Shown here: one piece after another, positions 53,194-63,641 of the stretch
How the letters are laid out: every line of letters starts with the position of its first letter
Position numbering within the stretch: the stretch's first letter is position 1
Notes under the pieces: model-generated
Database searches by the model: none
What the model saw: the letters and a program-made list of their open reading frames with translations, nothing else
Told to the model about the DNA's origin: nothing
Program-made: the position numbers and the translations under genes
Source of the DNA: Aliagarivorans marinus DSM 23064
Lineage (GTDB): Bacteria; Pseudomonadota; Gammaproteobacteria; Enterobacterales; Celerinatantimonadaceae
Assembly: GCF_000429485.1 (NCBI RefSeq)
Contig: NZ_AUBY01000013.1
Coordinates: 62,001-126,000, forward strand
Direction of reading: 5' to 3'
Length of the DNA stretch: 64,000 nt

Positions 53194-53760
53194 ATGCAGG
53201 GCAGGATTCAGGGGTTTACTCTAATTGAGTTGGTTAGCGTTATCGCCATTCTCGCGATACTAGGGTCAACCGTAGCTCCGCGCTATATCAGCCTGGCCCA
53301 GGACGGCGAGATTGCGGTAGTCAGAGGCACTGCGGCAGCATTCTCGGACGGCGTAAAATTGGCCGCCACCAAAGGCCATATTAACGGCGGCCAGGATTTT
53401 ACCAACGGCAATGTCACGGTAAATCTGAACAATAATGGCTGGCCCGGGTATACGATAATGACCCCGGGCCGCTGCCGCGATGTGTGGAACATGGTGATGC
53501 AAGAAGGGATTGAGGTGGTACCCGGCACCGAGCCCCCTTCCGGCGGCTACGCCGCTGCAGTGGTATCGGGCAACCTCAGACGCTGTATCTATGAATACGG
53601 TAGCCGCAATCCCGACCTAACATTGGCCTTTATCTACGACACCACCAATGGCGATATTTTGCCCCCCGATGGCGCTGCTGGCGCCTTCGGGGGCTGGTTG
53701 CTAATCACGCTTACCGGAGTGCGTCTGATAAACCGCAGGCCTAAAAAAAGCGGCCAATAG
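53194..53760 (+). CDS. Type IV pilin-like/pseudopilin with an unusual C-terminal tail
   Basis: 188 residues. A prepilin leader is cut before FTLIELVSVIAILAIL (G at -1, Glu at +5). The head contains a Cys pair (CRDVWN, CIYEYGS) and a typical MSHA-type ending FIYDTTNGDILPP. It continues with a Gly/Ala-rich stretch, a hydrophobic WLLITLTGV and basic NRRPKK, a layout like C-terminal sorting tails. A single gene, not in a pilus operon. The end overlaps the dnaJ terminator. Confidence 0.82.
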   Translation: MQGRIQGFTLIELVSVIAILAILGSTVAPRYISLAQDGEIAVVRGTAAAFSDGVKLAATKGHINGGQDFTNGNVTVNLNNNGWPGYTIMTPGRCRDVWNMVMQEGIEVVPGTEPPSGGYAAAVVSGNLRRCIYEYGSRNPDLTLAFIYDTTNGDILPPDGAAGAFGGWLLITLTGVRLINRRPKKSGQ

Positions 53761-53767
53761 GCCGCTT
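53743..53767 (-). terminator. Intrinsic terminator of dnaJ
   Basis: On the minus strand GCGGCC-tatt-GGCCGC followed by seven T; inside the 3' end of the pilin-like gene. Confidence 0.88.
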
Positions 53768-53788
53768 CAGATGTCTTGCGATAAACAC

Positions 53789-54931
53789 TTAGCTGGTTAG
53801 GTCGTCGAAGAACTTCTTCACACCGTCAAAGAAGCCTTCCGCCTTGGGCTTGTGCTTCTTGCTGGCGCTACCACCGCAGCTCTCTTCGAACTCACGCAGC
53901 AACTGCTTCTGGGTTTCGTTGAGGTTAACCGGGGTTTCCACAATCACTTTGCAGATCAGATCGCCGGTTGCACCGCTACGTACCGATTTCACGCCTTTAC
54001 CGCGCATCCGGAACATCCGGCCGGTTTGGGTCTCAGTCGGAACCTTCAGGTTGACGCGGCCATCCAAGGTCGGCACTTCAATCTCGCCACCTAGCGCTGC
54101 TAAAGTGAAGCTGATTGGCACTTCGCAGTAAAGGTTGTTGCCATCGCGTTGGAAGATGGGGTGCTCTTTGACGTGCACCTGCACATACAGATCGCCCGCT
54201 GGCGCACCGTGCTCGCCCGCTTCGCCTTCACCGCTTAGGCGGATACGGTCACCGGTATCCACACCGGCAGGAATGCTGACAGACAGGGTCTTCGAGCGCT
54301 CGTAACGGCCTTCACCATGACACTTGTGGCAAGGATCGCTGATAATGGTGCCGCGACCTTTACAGGTTGGACAGGTTTGCTGAACCGCAAAGAAGCCCTG
54401 ACGCATCTGCACTTGGCCTTGGCCATGACAGGTGCCACAGGTTTTCGGCTTGGAGCCCTTCTTGGCACCAGTACCGTTACACTGCTCACAGTGCACCAAG
54501 GTCGGTACCTTAATCTCGCGCTTAACGCCTTTTACCGCTTGCTCGAGGGTCAGCTCCATGTTGTAGCGTAGGTCGCTACCACGTTGCGGCTGACGACGAC
54601 CACCGCCGCCACCGGCGCGGCCACCACCGAAGATATCGCCGAATACATCGCCGAAGATGTCGCCAAAGTCTTGAGCACCGCCGCCACCAAAGCCGCCACG
54701 GTTTGGATCTACGCCGGCATGGCCGTAGTGGTCGTAGGCTTCTTTCTTCTGGGGATCGCTTAGCACTTCGTAGGCTTCTTTCACCTCTTTAAAGCGCTCT
54801 TCCAGCGTTTTGTCACCCTTGGTGCGGTCTGGGTGATACTTCATCGCTAAGCGTTTGTACGCCTTCTTGATGTCGCGTTCGCTAGCGCCTTTGCTAAGGC
54901 CCAGTACTTCGTAAAAATCTCGTTTCGACAT
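53789..54931 (-). CDS. dnaJ: Co-chaperone DnaJ
   Basis: 380 residues from the ATG at 54931; the frame can be extended by nine residues. J domain with HPD ([17 protein letters not shown]), a Gly/Phe-rich linker, four zinc motifs ([32 protein letters not shown]) and the C-terminal substrate-binding part. It stimulates DnaK ATPase. It follows dnaK with an 80-bp gap, so the two are co-transcribed. Confidence 0.97.
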   Translation of the reverse strand: MSKRDFYEVLGLSKGASERDIKKAYKRLAMKYHPDRTKGDKTLEERFKEVKEAYEVLSDPQKKEAYDHYGHAGVDPNRGGFGGGGAQDFGDIFGDVFGDIFGGGRAGGGGGRRQPQRGSDLRYNMELTLEQAVKGVKREIKVPTLVHCEQCNGTGAKKGSKPKTCGTCHGQGQVQMRQGFFAVQQTCPTCKGRGTIISDPCHKCHGEGRYERSKTLSVSIPAGVDTGDRIRLSGEGEAGEHGAPAGDLYVQVHVKEHPIFQRDGNNLYCEVPISFTLAALGGEIEVPTLDGRVNLKVPTETQTGRMFRMRGKGVKSVRSGATGDLICKVIVETPVNLNETQKQLLREFEESCGGSASKKHKPKAEGFFDGVKKFFDDLTS

Positions 54932-55011
54932 ATTCTTTAAGTGTTTATTGAAAGACACACGGGCGCAGCTTGCGCAACGCCCGTTTTAGATCATCTAAGA
55001 AGCGTTACGAC

Positions 55012-56934
55012 TTATTTTTTGTCGTCTTTAACTTCTTCGAACTCAGCGTCAACAACGTCGTCTTGTTGCGCTTGGCCAGCATCTTGCGCTGCGCCTTCAG
55101 CACCTTGTGCTGCTTGCGCTTGCTGCTGGGCTACTTCCATCAGCTTTTGCGAAGCTTCAATCAGCGCCTGAGTCTTGGCTTCGATTTCAGCTTTGTCTTC
55201 GCCTTTAGAGGCTGCTTCCAGCTCGCTGGCTGCCGCTTCGATCTTCTCTTTGTCTTCTGCAGGCAGTGCTTCGCCAGCTTCTTCGATTTGCTTGCGAGTA
55301 CCATGAACCAGCGCGTCTGCTTGGTTACGGGCTTGCGCCAGCTCTTCGAATTGCTTGTCGGCTTCAGCGTTGGCTTCGGCTTCGTTCACCATCTTGTTGA
55401 TCTCGTCCTCAGACAGACCTGAAGAAGCTTGAATGGTGATCTTCTGCTCTTTGCCAGTGTCTTTATCTTTCGCAGACACGTGCAGGATGCCGTCGGCGTC
55501 CAGATCGAAGGTTACTTCGATTTGTGGCACACCACGTTGCGCAGGACGAATACCTTCCAGGTTGAACTGACCCAGCGACTTGTTATCGCCAGCGCGCTTA
55601 CGCTCACCTTGCAGTACGTGTACGGTTACTGCGCTTTGGTTGTCGTCAGCGGTCGAGAATACCTGCGAGCTCTTAGTTGGGATAGTGGTGTTCTTCTCAA
55701 CAACGCGAGTCATTACACCGCCCATGGTTTCGATACCCAGCGACAGCGGGGTTACGTCCAGCAGCAGTACGTCGGTCTTGTCACCAGACAGTACGCCACC
55801 TTGAATCGCAGCACCTACAGCTACCGCTTCATCCGGGTTTACGTCTTTACGGGCTTCTTTACCGAAGAAGTCAGCAACGGTCTTCTGAACCAGTGGCATA
55901 CGGGTTTGACCGCCCACCAGAATCACGTCGTTTACGTCGTTTACAGACAGGTCAGCGTCTTGCAGAGCAATGCGCATTGGCTCTAGCGACTTCTGAACCA
56001 GATCTTCAACCAGTGACTCCAGCTTAGCGCGAGTCAGCTTGATGTTAAGGTGTTTAGGACCGGTAGCATCTGCAGTGATGTACGGCAGGTTCACGTCGGT
56101 CTGTTGAGCAGAAGACAGCTCGATCTTAGCTTTCTCAGCAGCTTCTTTCAGACGCTGCATGGCCAGTGGATCGTTCTTAAGGTCGAAACCTTGCTCTTTC
56201 TTGAACTCTTCTACCAAGTAGTTGATTACGCGGTTATCGAAGTCTTCACCACCCAGGTGAGTGTCACCGTTGGTTGCCAGTACTTCGAAGGTCTTCTCGC
56301 CATCTACTTCATCGATTTCGATGATAGAGATATCGAAGGTACCACCACCCAAGTCGTATACGGCAACAACGTTGTCGCCTTTAGACTGGTTAACACCGTA
56401 AGCGAATGCCGCAGCAGTTGGCTCGTTGATGATACGTTTTACGTCTAGGCCGGCGATACGGCCAGCATCTTTGGTCGCTTGACGCTGAGAGTCGTTGAAG
56501 TAAGCAGGAACGGTAATTACCGCTTCAGTCACTGCTTCGCCTAGGTAATCCTCGGCGGTTTTCTTCATTTTCTTCAGTACTTCGGCAGAGATTTGCGGTG
56601 GCGCTTTCTTCTCGCCTTTCGCTTCTACCCAAGCATCACCGTTGTCAGCGTTCACGATGTTGAATGGCATGATCTCGATGTCACGCTGAACTTCTTCGTC
56701 AGTGAAACGACGACCGATCAGACGCTTAATCGCGAACAGAGTGTTAGTTGGGTTGGTAACAGCCTGACGTTTCGCCGGTTGACCTACCAAGGTTTCGCCG
56801 TCGTCGGTGAAAGCAATAATAGAAGGAGTGGTGCGATCACCCTCGGCATTTTCAATCACTTTAGGGGTGTCGCCGTCTAGGATGGCCACACAAGAGTTAG
56901 TGGTTCCAAGGTCGATACCAATAATCTTACCCAT
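55012..56934 (-). CDS. dnaK: Chaperone DnaK (Hsp70)
   Basis: 640 residues. Nucleotide-binding domain with [29 protein letters not shown] and the phosphate loop VGGQTRMP; the substrate-binding domain and lid follow and the acidic C-terminus ends in EEVKDDKK. It is the major Hsp70 chaperone. A sigma-32 promoter is directly upstream. Confidence 0.98.
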   Translation of the reverse strand: MGKIIGIDLGTTNSCVAILDGDTPKVIENAEGDRTTPSIIAFTDDGETLVGQPAKRQAVTNPTNTLFAIKRLIGRRFTDEEVQRDIEIMPFNIVNADNGDAWVEAKGEKKAPPQISAEVLKKMKKTAEDYLGEAVTEAVITVPAYFNDSQRQATKDAGRIAGLDVKRIINEPTAAAFAYGVNQSKGDNVVAVYDLGGGTFDISIIEIDEVDGEKTFEVLATNGDTHLGGEDFDNRVINYLVEEFKKEQGFDLKNDPLAMQRLKEAAEKAKIELSSAQQTDVNLPYITADATGPKHLNIKLTRAKLESLVEDLVQKSLEPMRIALQDADLSVNDVNDVILVGGQTRMPLVQKTVADFFGKEARKDVNPDEAVAVGAAIQGGVLSGDKTDVLLLDVTPLSLGIETMGGVMTRVVEKNTTIPTKSSQVFSTADDNQSAVTVHVLQGERKRAGDNKSLGQFNLEGIRPAQRGVPQIEVTFDLDADGILHVSAKDKDTGKEQKITIQASSGLSEDEINKMVNEAEANAEADKQFEELAQARNQADALVHGTRKQIEEAGEALPAEDKEKIEAAASELEAASKGEDKAEIEAKTQALIEASQKLMEVAQQQAQAAQGAEGAAQDAGQAQQDDVVDAEFEEVKDDKK

Positions 56935-56980
56935 GGGAATTTCTCCGATTACGTTCTAGTAAAAATCTGCGTTGATTCTA

Positions 56981-57008
56981 AAGTGGGGCCAGCAAAATGC
57001 TTTTCAAG
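56981..57008 (-). promoter_or_regulatory. Sigma-32 heat-shock promoter of dnaK
   Basis: On the minus strand CTTGAAA, 13 bases, then CCCCACTT. This is close to the consensus CTTGAAA-N11-15-CCCCATNT and lies 47 bases before the start codon. Confidence 0.88.
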
Positions 57009-57231
57009 GGAAAATTCAAAAAAAATTCGCGAAAGCCCGAAATCACTGGGCTCGTCCCTGCTACCAAGGCTCAACAAGCGGATTACAGTTCGATGACAAT
57101 TACCCCTTTAGATCAATAAATCAGTGTTTCCGACTGGATTTATTATTACCTATCGGTATATTAATCCGCTTCTTATAACGATTGCGGCATTTTCGCCTAA
57201 AAAACAATCAGAAAGAGAGAAGAAGGGAAGT

Positions 57232-58569
57232 ATGAATTCTACTAACAAAATGAGTCTTACTCATCGAATCCTGATCAGCATGGTCGCTGGTATCGCAATG
57301 GGTGTACTACTACAAACCTTTGCGGCAGATTCACAGTTCGTCCAAGACTACATCATCAATGGTCTGTTCAACATTGTAGGTACAGTGTTTGTATCCAGCT
57401 TACGCATGCTGGTAGTGCCATTGGTATTTGTCTCCTTGGTATGTGGTGTTGCCTCTATGCAAGACACTGCACGCTTGGGACGCCTGGGCGGTAAGACCGT
57501 AGCGCTATACTTAGCCACCACCGCTATCGCTATCTCCATCGCCATGGCCGTTGCCCTGCTGATCAAGCCAGGTGCCGGTATGGAACTGGTAAGCGACGCC
57601 GAGTTCGTTGCCAACGAAGCACCTTCATTGGCACAGGTGATCATCGACATGTTCCCCACCAACCCAATTGCCTCAATGGCAAGCGGTAACATGTTGCAGA
57701 TCATCGTATTTGCTCTGCTGTTTGGTCTGTCTATCGCCATTGCCGGCGAGCCGGGCCAACGCATTGCCAGCATGTTTGAAGACTTCAACGTCGTCATCAT
57801 GAAGCTGGTTACCCTGCTGATGAATATCGCCCCTTACGGTGTATTCGCGCTACTAAGCAAGCTGTTCTACGAGATTGGCTTTGACGCTATCTACAGCCTG
57901 TTCGGCTACTTTATGGTGGTCCTGGCGGTATTGATTATCCAAGCTGCCGTGGTGTACCCAGTACTGCTGAAGCTACTATCTGGCCTAAACCCGCTTATCT
58001 TCGTTAAGAAGATGCGTGAAGCCTTTGTGTTTGCCTTCAGTACTGCATCGTCTAACGCCACCATTCCTGTAACGCTGGAAACCGCTACCCACAAGCTGGG
58101 TGTGCGTAACTCAACTGCATCGTTCACAGTACCGCTAGGCGCTACCATTAATATGGACGGCACCTCGATTATGCAGGGTGTGGCAACCATCTTTATCGCC
58201 ACCGTTTATGGCTTCGACCTAAGTGCTGGCCAGCTGCTCACCGTTATCCTGACTGCCACTCTGGCGTCAGTGGGCACTGCAGGTGTACCGGGTGTGGGCC
58301 TGATTACCTTGGCGATGGTACTGACTCAGGTTGGCCTGCCAGTTGAAGGTATTGCCCTGATTATCGGTGTAGACCGTCTGCTGGATATGGTGCGTACCGC
58401 AGTAAACATCACCGGCGACAGCATGGTGACAGTAGCGGTAGCTAAATCAGAGGGCGACCTGAACATTGCCACCTACAACGACCCAGAAGCGGGCCTTAAA
58501 GATGAAGAAGTTCATCTGCCCCATGGCGAGAGCACTAAAGCCCGTGTAGGCGGCTCTCAGCTTGCTTAA
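57232..58569 (+). CDS. Dicarboxylate/amino acid:cation symporter (DAACS family)
   Basis: 445 residues from the ATG at 57232, preceded by AAGGGAAG; a frame upstream adds 36 residues without support. Eight helices and two hairpin re-entrant loops: FAFSTASSNATIPVTLET (serine-rich motif), LGATINMDGTSIMQGV and GTAGVPGVGLITLAMVL. Substrates of the family are glutamate, aspartate or C4-dicarboxylates. Divergent from dnaK. Confidence 0.94.
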   Translation: MNSTNKMSLTHRILISMVAGIAMGVLLQTFAADSQFVQDYIINGLFNIVGTVFVSSLRMLVVPLVFVSLVCGVASMQDTARLGRLGGKTVALYLATTAIAISIAMAVALLIKPGAGMELVSDAEFVANEAPSLAQVIIDMFPTNPIASMASGNMLQIIVFALLFGLSIAIAGEPGQRIASMFEDFNVVIMKLVTLLMNIAPYGVFALLSKLFYEIGFDAIYSLFGYFMVVLAVLIIQAAVVYPVLLKLLSGLNPLIFVKKMREAFVFAFSTASSNATIPVTLETATHKLGVRNSTASFTVPLGATINMDGTSIMQGVATIFIATVYGFDLSAGQLLTVILTATLASVGTAGVPGVGLITLAMVLTQVGLPVEGIALIIGVDRLLDMVRTAVNITGDSMVTVAVAKSEGDLNIATYNDPEAGLKDEEVHLPHGESTKARVGGSQLA

Positions 58570-58593
58570 TTAACTCGCTTGTAGAGATATAAA

Positions 58594-58621
58594 AGCCAGC
58601 ACCTTGGGTGCTGGCTTTTTC
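58594..58621 (+). terminator. Intrinsic terminator of the symporter gene
   Basis: AGCCAGCACC-ttg-GGTGCTGGCT followed by a T tract. Confidence 0.9.
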
Positions 58622-58792
58622 TTTTATACGTCATTCTTAATAAGAACAAACATACACATTAAAGAGCCGACATTTAACTTAGCTATATAAAGTAGCAGCG
58701 AACTTTATAGCAAGACAAAGAAACCAACCATTTCCCCAAACAATATATCAACCTATCAATTTCATAATTTGATTGGTTTTTATCATCACCGC

Positions 58793-58958
58793 TTATTCAC
58801 CACTGTCCTCAACGCTCTTCTCAGCATGCTCTTGAGCTAGACGCTCCTACGCAGCCAACCAGCAGCCCACTAGCAGCCATAGCCACAACCACACTAAGGC
58901 AACAGCCACAAACGGAAAATAGTCTTGGTAAATTGAAGTTACAAAAGAGATAAACAGT
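58793..58958 (-). pseudogene. Possible broken small membrane-protein gene
   Basis: Between stops TAA (58961-58963) and TAA (58793-58795) the minus strand reads a hydrophobic segment (FPFVAVALVWLWLWLL) then GCWLAA, an in-frame TAG at 58847-58849, and a polar tail ERLAQEHAEKSVEDSGE. The hydrophobic-then-charged layout looks like a small membrane protein cut by one nonsense codon. No ATG or clear ribosome binding site is seen and the family is not recognised. Confidence 0.25.
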
Positions 58959-59191
58959 GCTTATAGAATAAGCAGGTAGGATAGTCACTCGATTATATTT
59001 ACGACAGGGTCAGCGATCAATATTTACACAAGATAATTAGTTAATCAGCCATCACATTAATAAAGCAAAGCGAAATATTATAGGAGTTATAAGGAGCGAC
59101 TACGTGGCAGGATAAAACAGCAACCACTGCGATTAATTTAACCAATAACAACGATAGTGCTGTTTAATTGTTCACATCAAGGATGGCCACC

Positions 59192-62100
59192 ATGTTAAAA
59201 AACCTATATTGCTATGCGCTGTACTTCTTGCTCGCTAGCATCTTAGCGGGGTGTGGCGGTAGCTCCACCACCGACCCACGCGAGCAAGTCAAACCGACCC
59301 CGGTCATTACCGTGGTCGGTAACAACTATGTCTATGTCGGTGAGATCGCGAGCTTTTCGGCTGCTAACTCGTCGTCGGAAAACGGCTCCATAGTCGGCTA
59401 CCTGTGGACCCTCGATGGAAAGCAGTTCCGCTCCCCCACCCTCGACTACACCTTTACAACCGCAGGCAGCTATACCATTAGCCTACAGGTGGAAGATCGC
59501 AGCGGCGAGAAGGCCAGCACCGCGATTACCTTTCATGTGCTTGATGGCAGCCAGCAAAACCTGCCGCCCACCGCCAGCATCACCGCCAGTGCAAGCACCG
59601 TCTTGGTCAATCAAGTGCTGACCCTCAACGCAGAGCAGTCGTTTGACCCCGATGGCGAGATTGCCAGCTACCGCTGGGAAGTACTCAACGATGAGCAAGC
59701 CTCCAAGCAAGGCGTAGAAGCCAGCTTCAGCTTCACAACGACTGGCAGCAAAACCATTGAGCTCACCGTCACCGACAATGAAGGGCTGGAAGGGCGTGCC
59801 CAAGTGGTTGTCCAAGTACTCGATGAAAACCAGCCGCTACCACCGACCGCGGTTATCGACGCGCCAGTGCGCGAAGCACTCGCAGGGCAAACACTCAGTT
59901 TCAACGCCAGTGCCTCCAGCTCGCCAAACGGTGATATCGTCAAATACCAGTGGTTTACCCTACCCGCTTGCTTCGAAGATACCTGTCCACCGGTAGGCCC
60001 CACCTTGGTGGGCGAATCGGCCACACTGGCTCACAGCTTTATCAGCGAAGGGGTGTTCGAGCTTAGCCTTACCATTACCGACAGCGCCGGCGAGAGTGCC
60101 CAAGATTCAGTGCTGATCACCATCAATCCGGTCGAGGGCGGCACAGTCACCGCCAAGATAAGCCCCGACGGCACTCAGCAAGTAAACCAAGGAACCCAGC
60201 TTAGCTTTAGCGCAGCAGGTTCTAGTAGCGATGCTAGCGTAATTGTCAGCTACCGTTGGAGCCTGTTAACCGCCAATGGTGGTGTCCAGCAGCTCGGCAC
60301 CGGTCAGCAAGTCACCCACCGCTTCACTACTCAAGGCAGCTTTAGCCTGCGCCTGCAGGTTGAAGACTACCAAGGCAACACCGACGAGGCCTTTGTCGCC
60401 ATCGAGGTCACTGCCGCGCCGCCGGTTAACCAAGCACCGGTTGCTCAGATCTCCCCAGCGGCCGAGCAACAGGTCGAGCAAGGCGAGCAGCTGAGCTTTG
60501 ATGGCAGCAGCTCCTATGACCCAGACGGCGACAGCCTCAGCTATCTGTGGAGCAATGGCGCCACCACCGCCTCAGTGACTCTGTCGTTCGATACAGTCGG
60601 CGCCGAGCAGGTTTGTCTGGTGGTCAACGACGGTCAACTAGCAAGTCCTGAGGTGTGCGTCACGGTTACCGTAAAGGCCAAACCGGATACCTCTATCAGC
60701 ATTTACTACAAGGGGGATTTCTCGACCATATACCTTTGGAGCCCAGGCCCACCTACTGAACTTTACACCGGTTCGTGGCCAGGTGACGTTATGCAAGACA
60801 TGGGGGGTTACAAGCAATATGCTTTGGGCCAACATGTCCCAGACGACCTGATGGTTATCTTTGGCGGAGCCGCAGGCCAGACCGATGATCTACGCTTCGA
60901 CCCGACCAAGCCTTGTTTCTACAATAACGCTTGGCATCCCAAGGAAGTCTGTACCGATGGCGAAAACCCCGTCGAGCCTCCACCGGTGGGCGGCACCAGC
61001 GAAACGCTGGGCGCGGTATACAGCCAAGATGCCACCACCTTCTCGATTTGGTCGCCGGATCACAGCAACGTAACGGTCACCGTCGACGGCCAAGACTACT
61101 CGATGGCCAAGGTTAACAACTTCGCCGGCTACAGCGATGTCTATCAAACCGTGGTGTCTGGCGATCTGCACCTCGCCGAGTACACCTTCAAGATTAACGG
61201 CGTGCCAGTGCGCGACCCTTACGGCAAGATGGTCCGCCCCGGCACCGGTATCTATGAAGCGACCAACATCGTGATGGATATGTCACGGCTGCAACCGGAA
61301 GGTGGCTGGACCACTCGCCCAGCGCTTATCAACCGCACCGATGCGATTATCTACGAGGTACATGTTCGCGACTTCACCATCCACCAGAGCTCAGGGGTGA
61401 GCCCGCAAAACCGTGGTAAGTACTTAGGCATGGTTGAGTCTGGCACCCGTCACAATGGCGTTGCTACCGGCATCGACCACCTCATCGATCTGGGTGTCAC
61501 CCACGTTCAGCTACTGCCGGTGTACGACTTCGCCACCTGCGATGGCCTGCCCGACAGCGACCCTTGCTACAACTGGGGCTACGATCCGCGCAACTACAAC
61601 GTGCCGGAAGAGCGCTACGCCCAAGATATGTACGACTACGAGCAACGGGTGATCGAGTTCAAGACCATGGTCAACGAGTTTCACAAAGCGGGCATTCGGG
61701 TGATTATGGATGTGGTCTACAACCACACCTACGACAACGAGATGTTCGAGAATATCTCTAACCGTTACTTCACCCCCACCGATTTGAGTGGCACCGGCAA
61801 CTCCATCGATGCCGACGTACCGATGGTGAGTCGACTGATCCAAGACTCGCTGGAGTACTGGGTAGATGAGTACGGTATCGACGGCTTCCGCTTCGACCTG
61901 ATTGGCATCTTCTCCTACAGCGAAGTGGCCAAGTGGGGCGAGCACCTCAACCAGCGCTTCCCCGATCGCAATCTGCTGCTCTACGGTGAGCCGTGGAATG
62001 GCTACGCCACCGATCCTAAGGTCAACCAGCGGGTACGCTATGGCACCACCCACCACCTGGCCAATGCCCATGTCGGTGTATTTAACGGCGCCTACCGCGA

Positions 62101-62947
62101 AGCGATGAAGGACCAAAACGACAAGCCCGATTGTGGCTGGATGTGTAACAACATGGACGCCTGGAAGGTCGACGGCGGCTGGGCCATCTTCGATGGTATG
62201 AAGGGCTCGCCGAAGACCCCGGGAGTACATGAAGGCGAATGGGGACGCTTGTTCACCGTGGCCCCAGAGCAGAGCATCAACTACATCTCGGCCCACGATA
62301 ACTTTGGCCTCTGGGACAAGGCCTATATCAGCCAAGCGTCGAACGTCAGTCAGGCGAGTAGCCATCAGGTAATGGGCTTCACCCCGCCATCGAACCTGAG
62401 CTACGCCAAACGCATCGTCGATTTTGCCACCGGTATGGTGCTCACCAGCCAAGGTATCCCGTTCTTACACGCCGGCGACGAGTTCCTGCGCACCAAGACC
62501 GAGAACGGCAATATCAGCAACGCCAGTGCTTGGCGCTATGGCCAGTATGCCGGTACCCACAATACCTACAACTCGCCGGATAGCTTTAACGCCATCAACT
62601 GGCAGTGGAAGGTCGACAACAAGGCCACGCTGGATTATTCCAAGGCACTGATTGCGCTGCGTAATCAACATGCCGGACTGCGTATGACCAGCAACAGCGA
62701 CATCGAACGCTACCTAAGCCAGCAGCTGTTGAATAACGGCCACGTCATCACCGGTCATATCACCGACCCACGGGATAGCCACCAGCTGTTTGTGGTGTTT
62801 AATAACAGCAACAACTTCAGTGTTAACTTGCCAGCAGGCTCCTGGACCAAGGTGGTAGATGCCAGTGGCGCGACCAACCAAGGTGGTCTGTCTGGCTCGG
62901 TGCAGGTTGAAGGCACTGCCGTGACCGTCTTTTCACAACCCAGATAA
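59192..62947 (+). CDS. Multidomain pullulanase lipoprotein with PKD repeats
   Basis: 1251 residues from the ATG at 59192 (AAGGA upstream). Lipobox SILAGCGG. About five PKD-like repeats fill residues 30-500 (SFDPDGEIASYRWEV, SYDPDGDSLSYLWSNG). A starch-binding module like CBM26 follows (SIYYKGDFSTIYLWSPGP), then CBM48 and the GH13 barrel: YNWGYDPRNYNVPEERYA, VIMDVVYNHTYDN, GIDGFRFDLIGIF (nucleophile Asp), YGEPWNGYA (acid Glu) and SAHDNFGLWDK. It debranches alpha-glucans at the cell surface. Its N-terminal layout differs completely from the first pullulanase. Confidence 0.93.
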   Translation: MLKNLYCYALYFLLASILAGCGGSSTTDPREQVKPTPVITVVGNNYVYVGEIASFSAANSSSENGSIVGYLWTLDGKQFRSPTLDYTFTTAGSYTISLQVEDRSGEKASTAITFHVLDGSQQNLPPTASITASASTVLVNQVLTLNAEQSFDPDGEIASYRWEVLNDEQASKQGVEASFSFTTTGSKTIELTVTDNEGLEGRAQVVVQVLDENQPLPPTAVIDAPVREALAGQTLSFNASASSSPNGDIVKYQWFTLPACFEDTCPPVGPTLVGESATLAHSFISEGVFELSLTITDSAGESAQDSVLITINPVEGGTVTAKISPDGTQQVNQGTQLSFSAAGSSSDASVIVSYRWSLLTANGGVQQLGTGQQVTHRFTTQGSFSLRLQVEDYQGNTDEAFVAIEVTAAPPVNQAPVAQISPAAEQQVEQGEQLSFDGSSSYDPDGDSLSYLWSNGATTASVTLSFDTVGAEQVCLVVNDGQLASPEVCVTVTVKAKPDTSISIYYKGDFSTIYLWSPGPPTELYTGSWPGDVMQDMGGYKQYALGQHVPDDLMVIFGGAAGQTDDLRFDPTKPCFYNNAWHPKEVCTDGENPVEPPPVGGTSETLGAVYSQDATTFSIWSPDHSNVTVTVDGQDYSMAKVNNFAGYSDVYQTVVSGDLHLAEYTFKINGVPVRDPYGKMVRPGTGIYEATNIVMDMSRLQPEGGWTTRPALINRTDAIIYEVHVRDFTIHQSSGVSPQNRGKYLGMVESGTRHNGVATGIDHLIDLGVTHVQLLPVYDFATCDGLPDSDPCYNWGYDPRNYNVPEERYAQDMYDYEQRVIEFKTMVNEFHKAGIRVIMDVVYNHTYDNEMFENISNRYFTPTDLSGTGNSIDADVPMVSRLIQDSLEYWVDEYGIDGFRFDLIGIFSYSEVAKWGEHLNQRFPDRNLLLYGEPWNGYATDPKVNQRVRYGTTHHLANAHVGVFNGAYREAMKDQNDKPDCGWMCNNMDAWKVDGGWAIFDGMKGSPKTPGVHEGEWGRLFTVAPEQSINYISAHDNFGLWDKAYISQASNVSQASSHQVMGFTPPSNLSYAKRIVDFATGMVLTSQGIPFLHAGDEFLRTKTENGNISNASAWRYGQYAGTHNTYNSPDSFNAINWQWKVDNKATLDYSKALIALRNQHAGLRMTSNSDIERYLSQQLLNNGHVITGHITDPRDSHQLFVVFNNSNNFSVNLPAGSWTKVVDASGATNQGGLSGSVQVEGTAVTVFSQPR

Positions 62948-62966
62948 ACGATAGCGTGGAGTAAGT

Positions 62967-62998
62967 AAAAAAAACGCTGCCATTTGGCAGCGTTTTTT
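62967..62998. terminator. Bidirectional terminator between the pullulanase and carbonic anhydrase genes
   Basis: AACGCTGCC-attt-GGCAGCGTT with A-rich and T-rich sides. Confidence 0.9.
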
Positions 62999-63010
62999 AT
63001 TGAAGAAGGA

Positions 63011-63613
63011 TTACTTGAGCCCGCGAATGCTGACTTCTAAGTCGTTAAGAATGCCATCTTCCAGCGAGTAAACGAAACCATGTACCGAAAGCTGTTGTCC
63101 TGCCTTCCAAGCGTTTTTCACGATAGTGGTATTGGCCACGTTGTGTACTTGTTCAATCACATTCAGCTCGACTAGGCGATCAATGCGCTTGGCCTTGTCT
63201 TCAATGCCATCCAGCTCATTCTTGTTCATCCGGATGACATCTTTAATGTGGCGAAGCCAGTTATCAATCAGGCCATACTCGGCGCCTTCAAGGGCAGCAA
63301 TCACACCGCCACAACCGTAGTGGCCAGTTACCATAATATGTTTAACCTTGAGCACCTCTACCGCGTACTGGATCACTGACAAGCAGTTCAGGTCACTGTG
63401 TACTACTACGTTGGCGATGTTACGGTGTACGAAGACTTCGCCCGGGGCAAGGCCCGCGATCTGGTTAGCGGGAACACGGCTGTCGGAGCAGCCAATCCAA
63501 AGATATTCAGGGGCCTGTTGCTGAGAAAGCTCATGGAAAAAATCGGGGGATTGCTCCTTAATCTTTGCTGCCCACTGCCGGTTATTTTTGAGAAGTTGGG
63601 TAAGTTCAGGCAT
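63011..63613 (-). CDS. can: Beta-class carbonic anhydrase
   Basis: 200 residues from the ATG at 63613 with AAGGAG upstream. Zinc ligands: Cys42 with Asp44-Arg46 in IGCSDSRVPA, and the His/Cys pair in GHYGCGG near residue 98. EVFVHRNIANVV and LNCLSVIQYAVEVL are the family core. It interconverts CO2 and bicarbonate. It is slightly shorter than E. coli Can (220). Just downstream of a DUF1289 gene on the same strand. Confidence 0.95.
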   Translation of the reverse strand: MPELTQLLKNNRQWAAKIKEQSPDFFHELSQQQAPEYLWIGCSDSRVPANQIAGLAPGEVFVHRNIANVVVHSDLNCLSVIQYAVEVLKVKHIMVTGHYGCGGVIAALEGAEYGLIDNWLRHIKDVIRMNKNELDGIEDKAKRIDRLVELNVIEQVHNVANTTIVKNAWKAGQQLSVHGFVYSLEDGILNDLEVSIRGLK

Positions 63614-63641
63614 ACGTCTCCTTTTGATACGACGAAGAGGG

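Larger units (their letters stand above)
58570..59191. other. AT-rich spacer before the second pullulanase
   Basis: About 620 bp. After the terminator (58594-58621) it is mostly AT-rich with no clear promoter motif. A possible broken small membrane-protein frame lies on the minus strand at 58793-58958. The pullulanase promoter must be in the distal part. Confidence 0.6.

Noticed and set aside
61511-62452. 313-codon antisense frame in the second pullulanase
   Set aside because: It is the reverse of the GH13 barrel coding region, an effect of GC-rich third codon positions.
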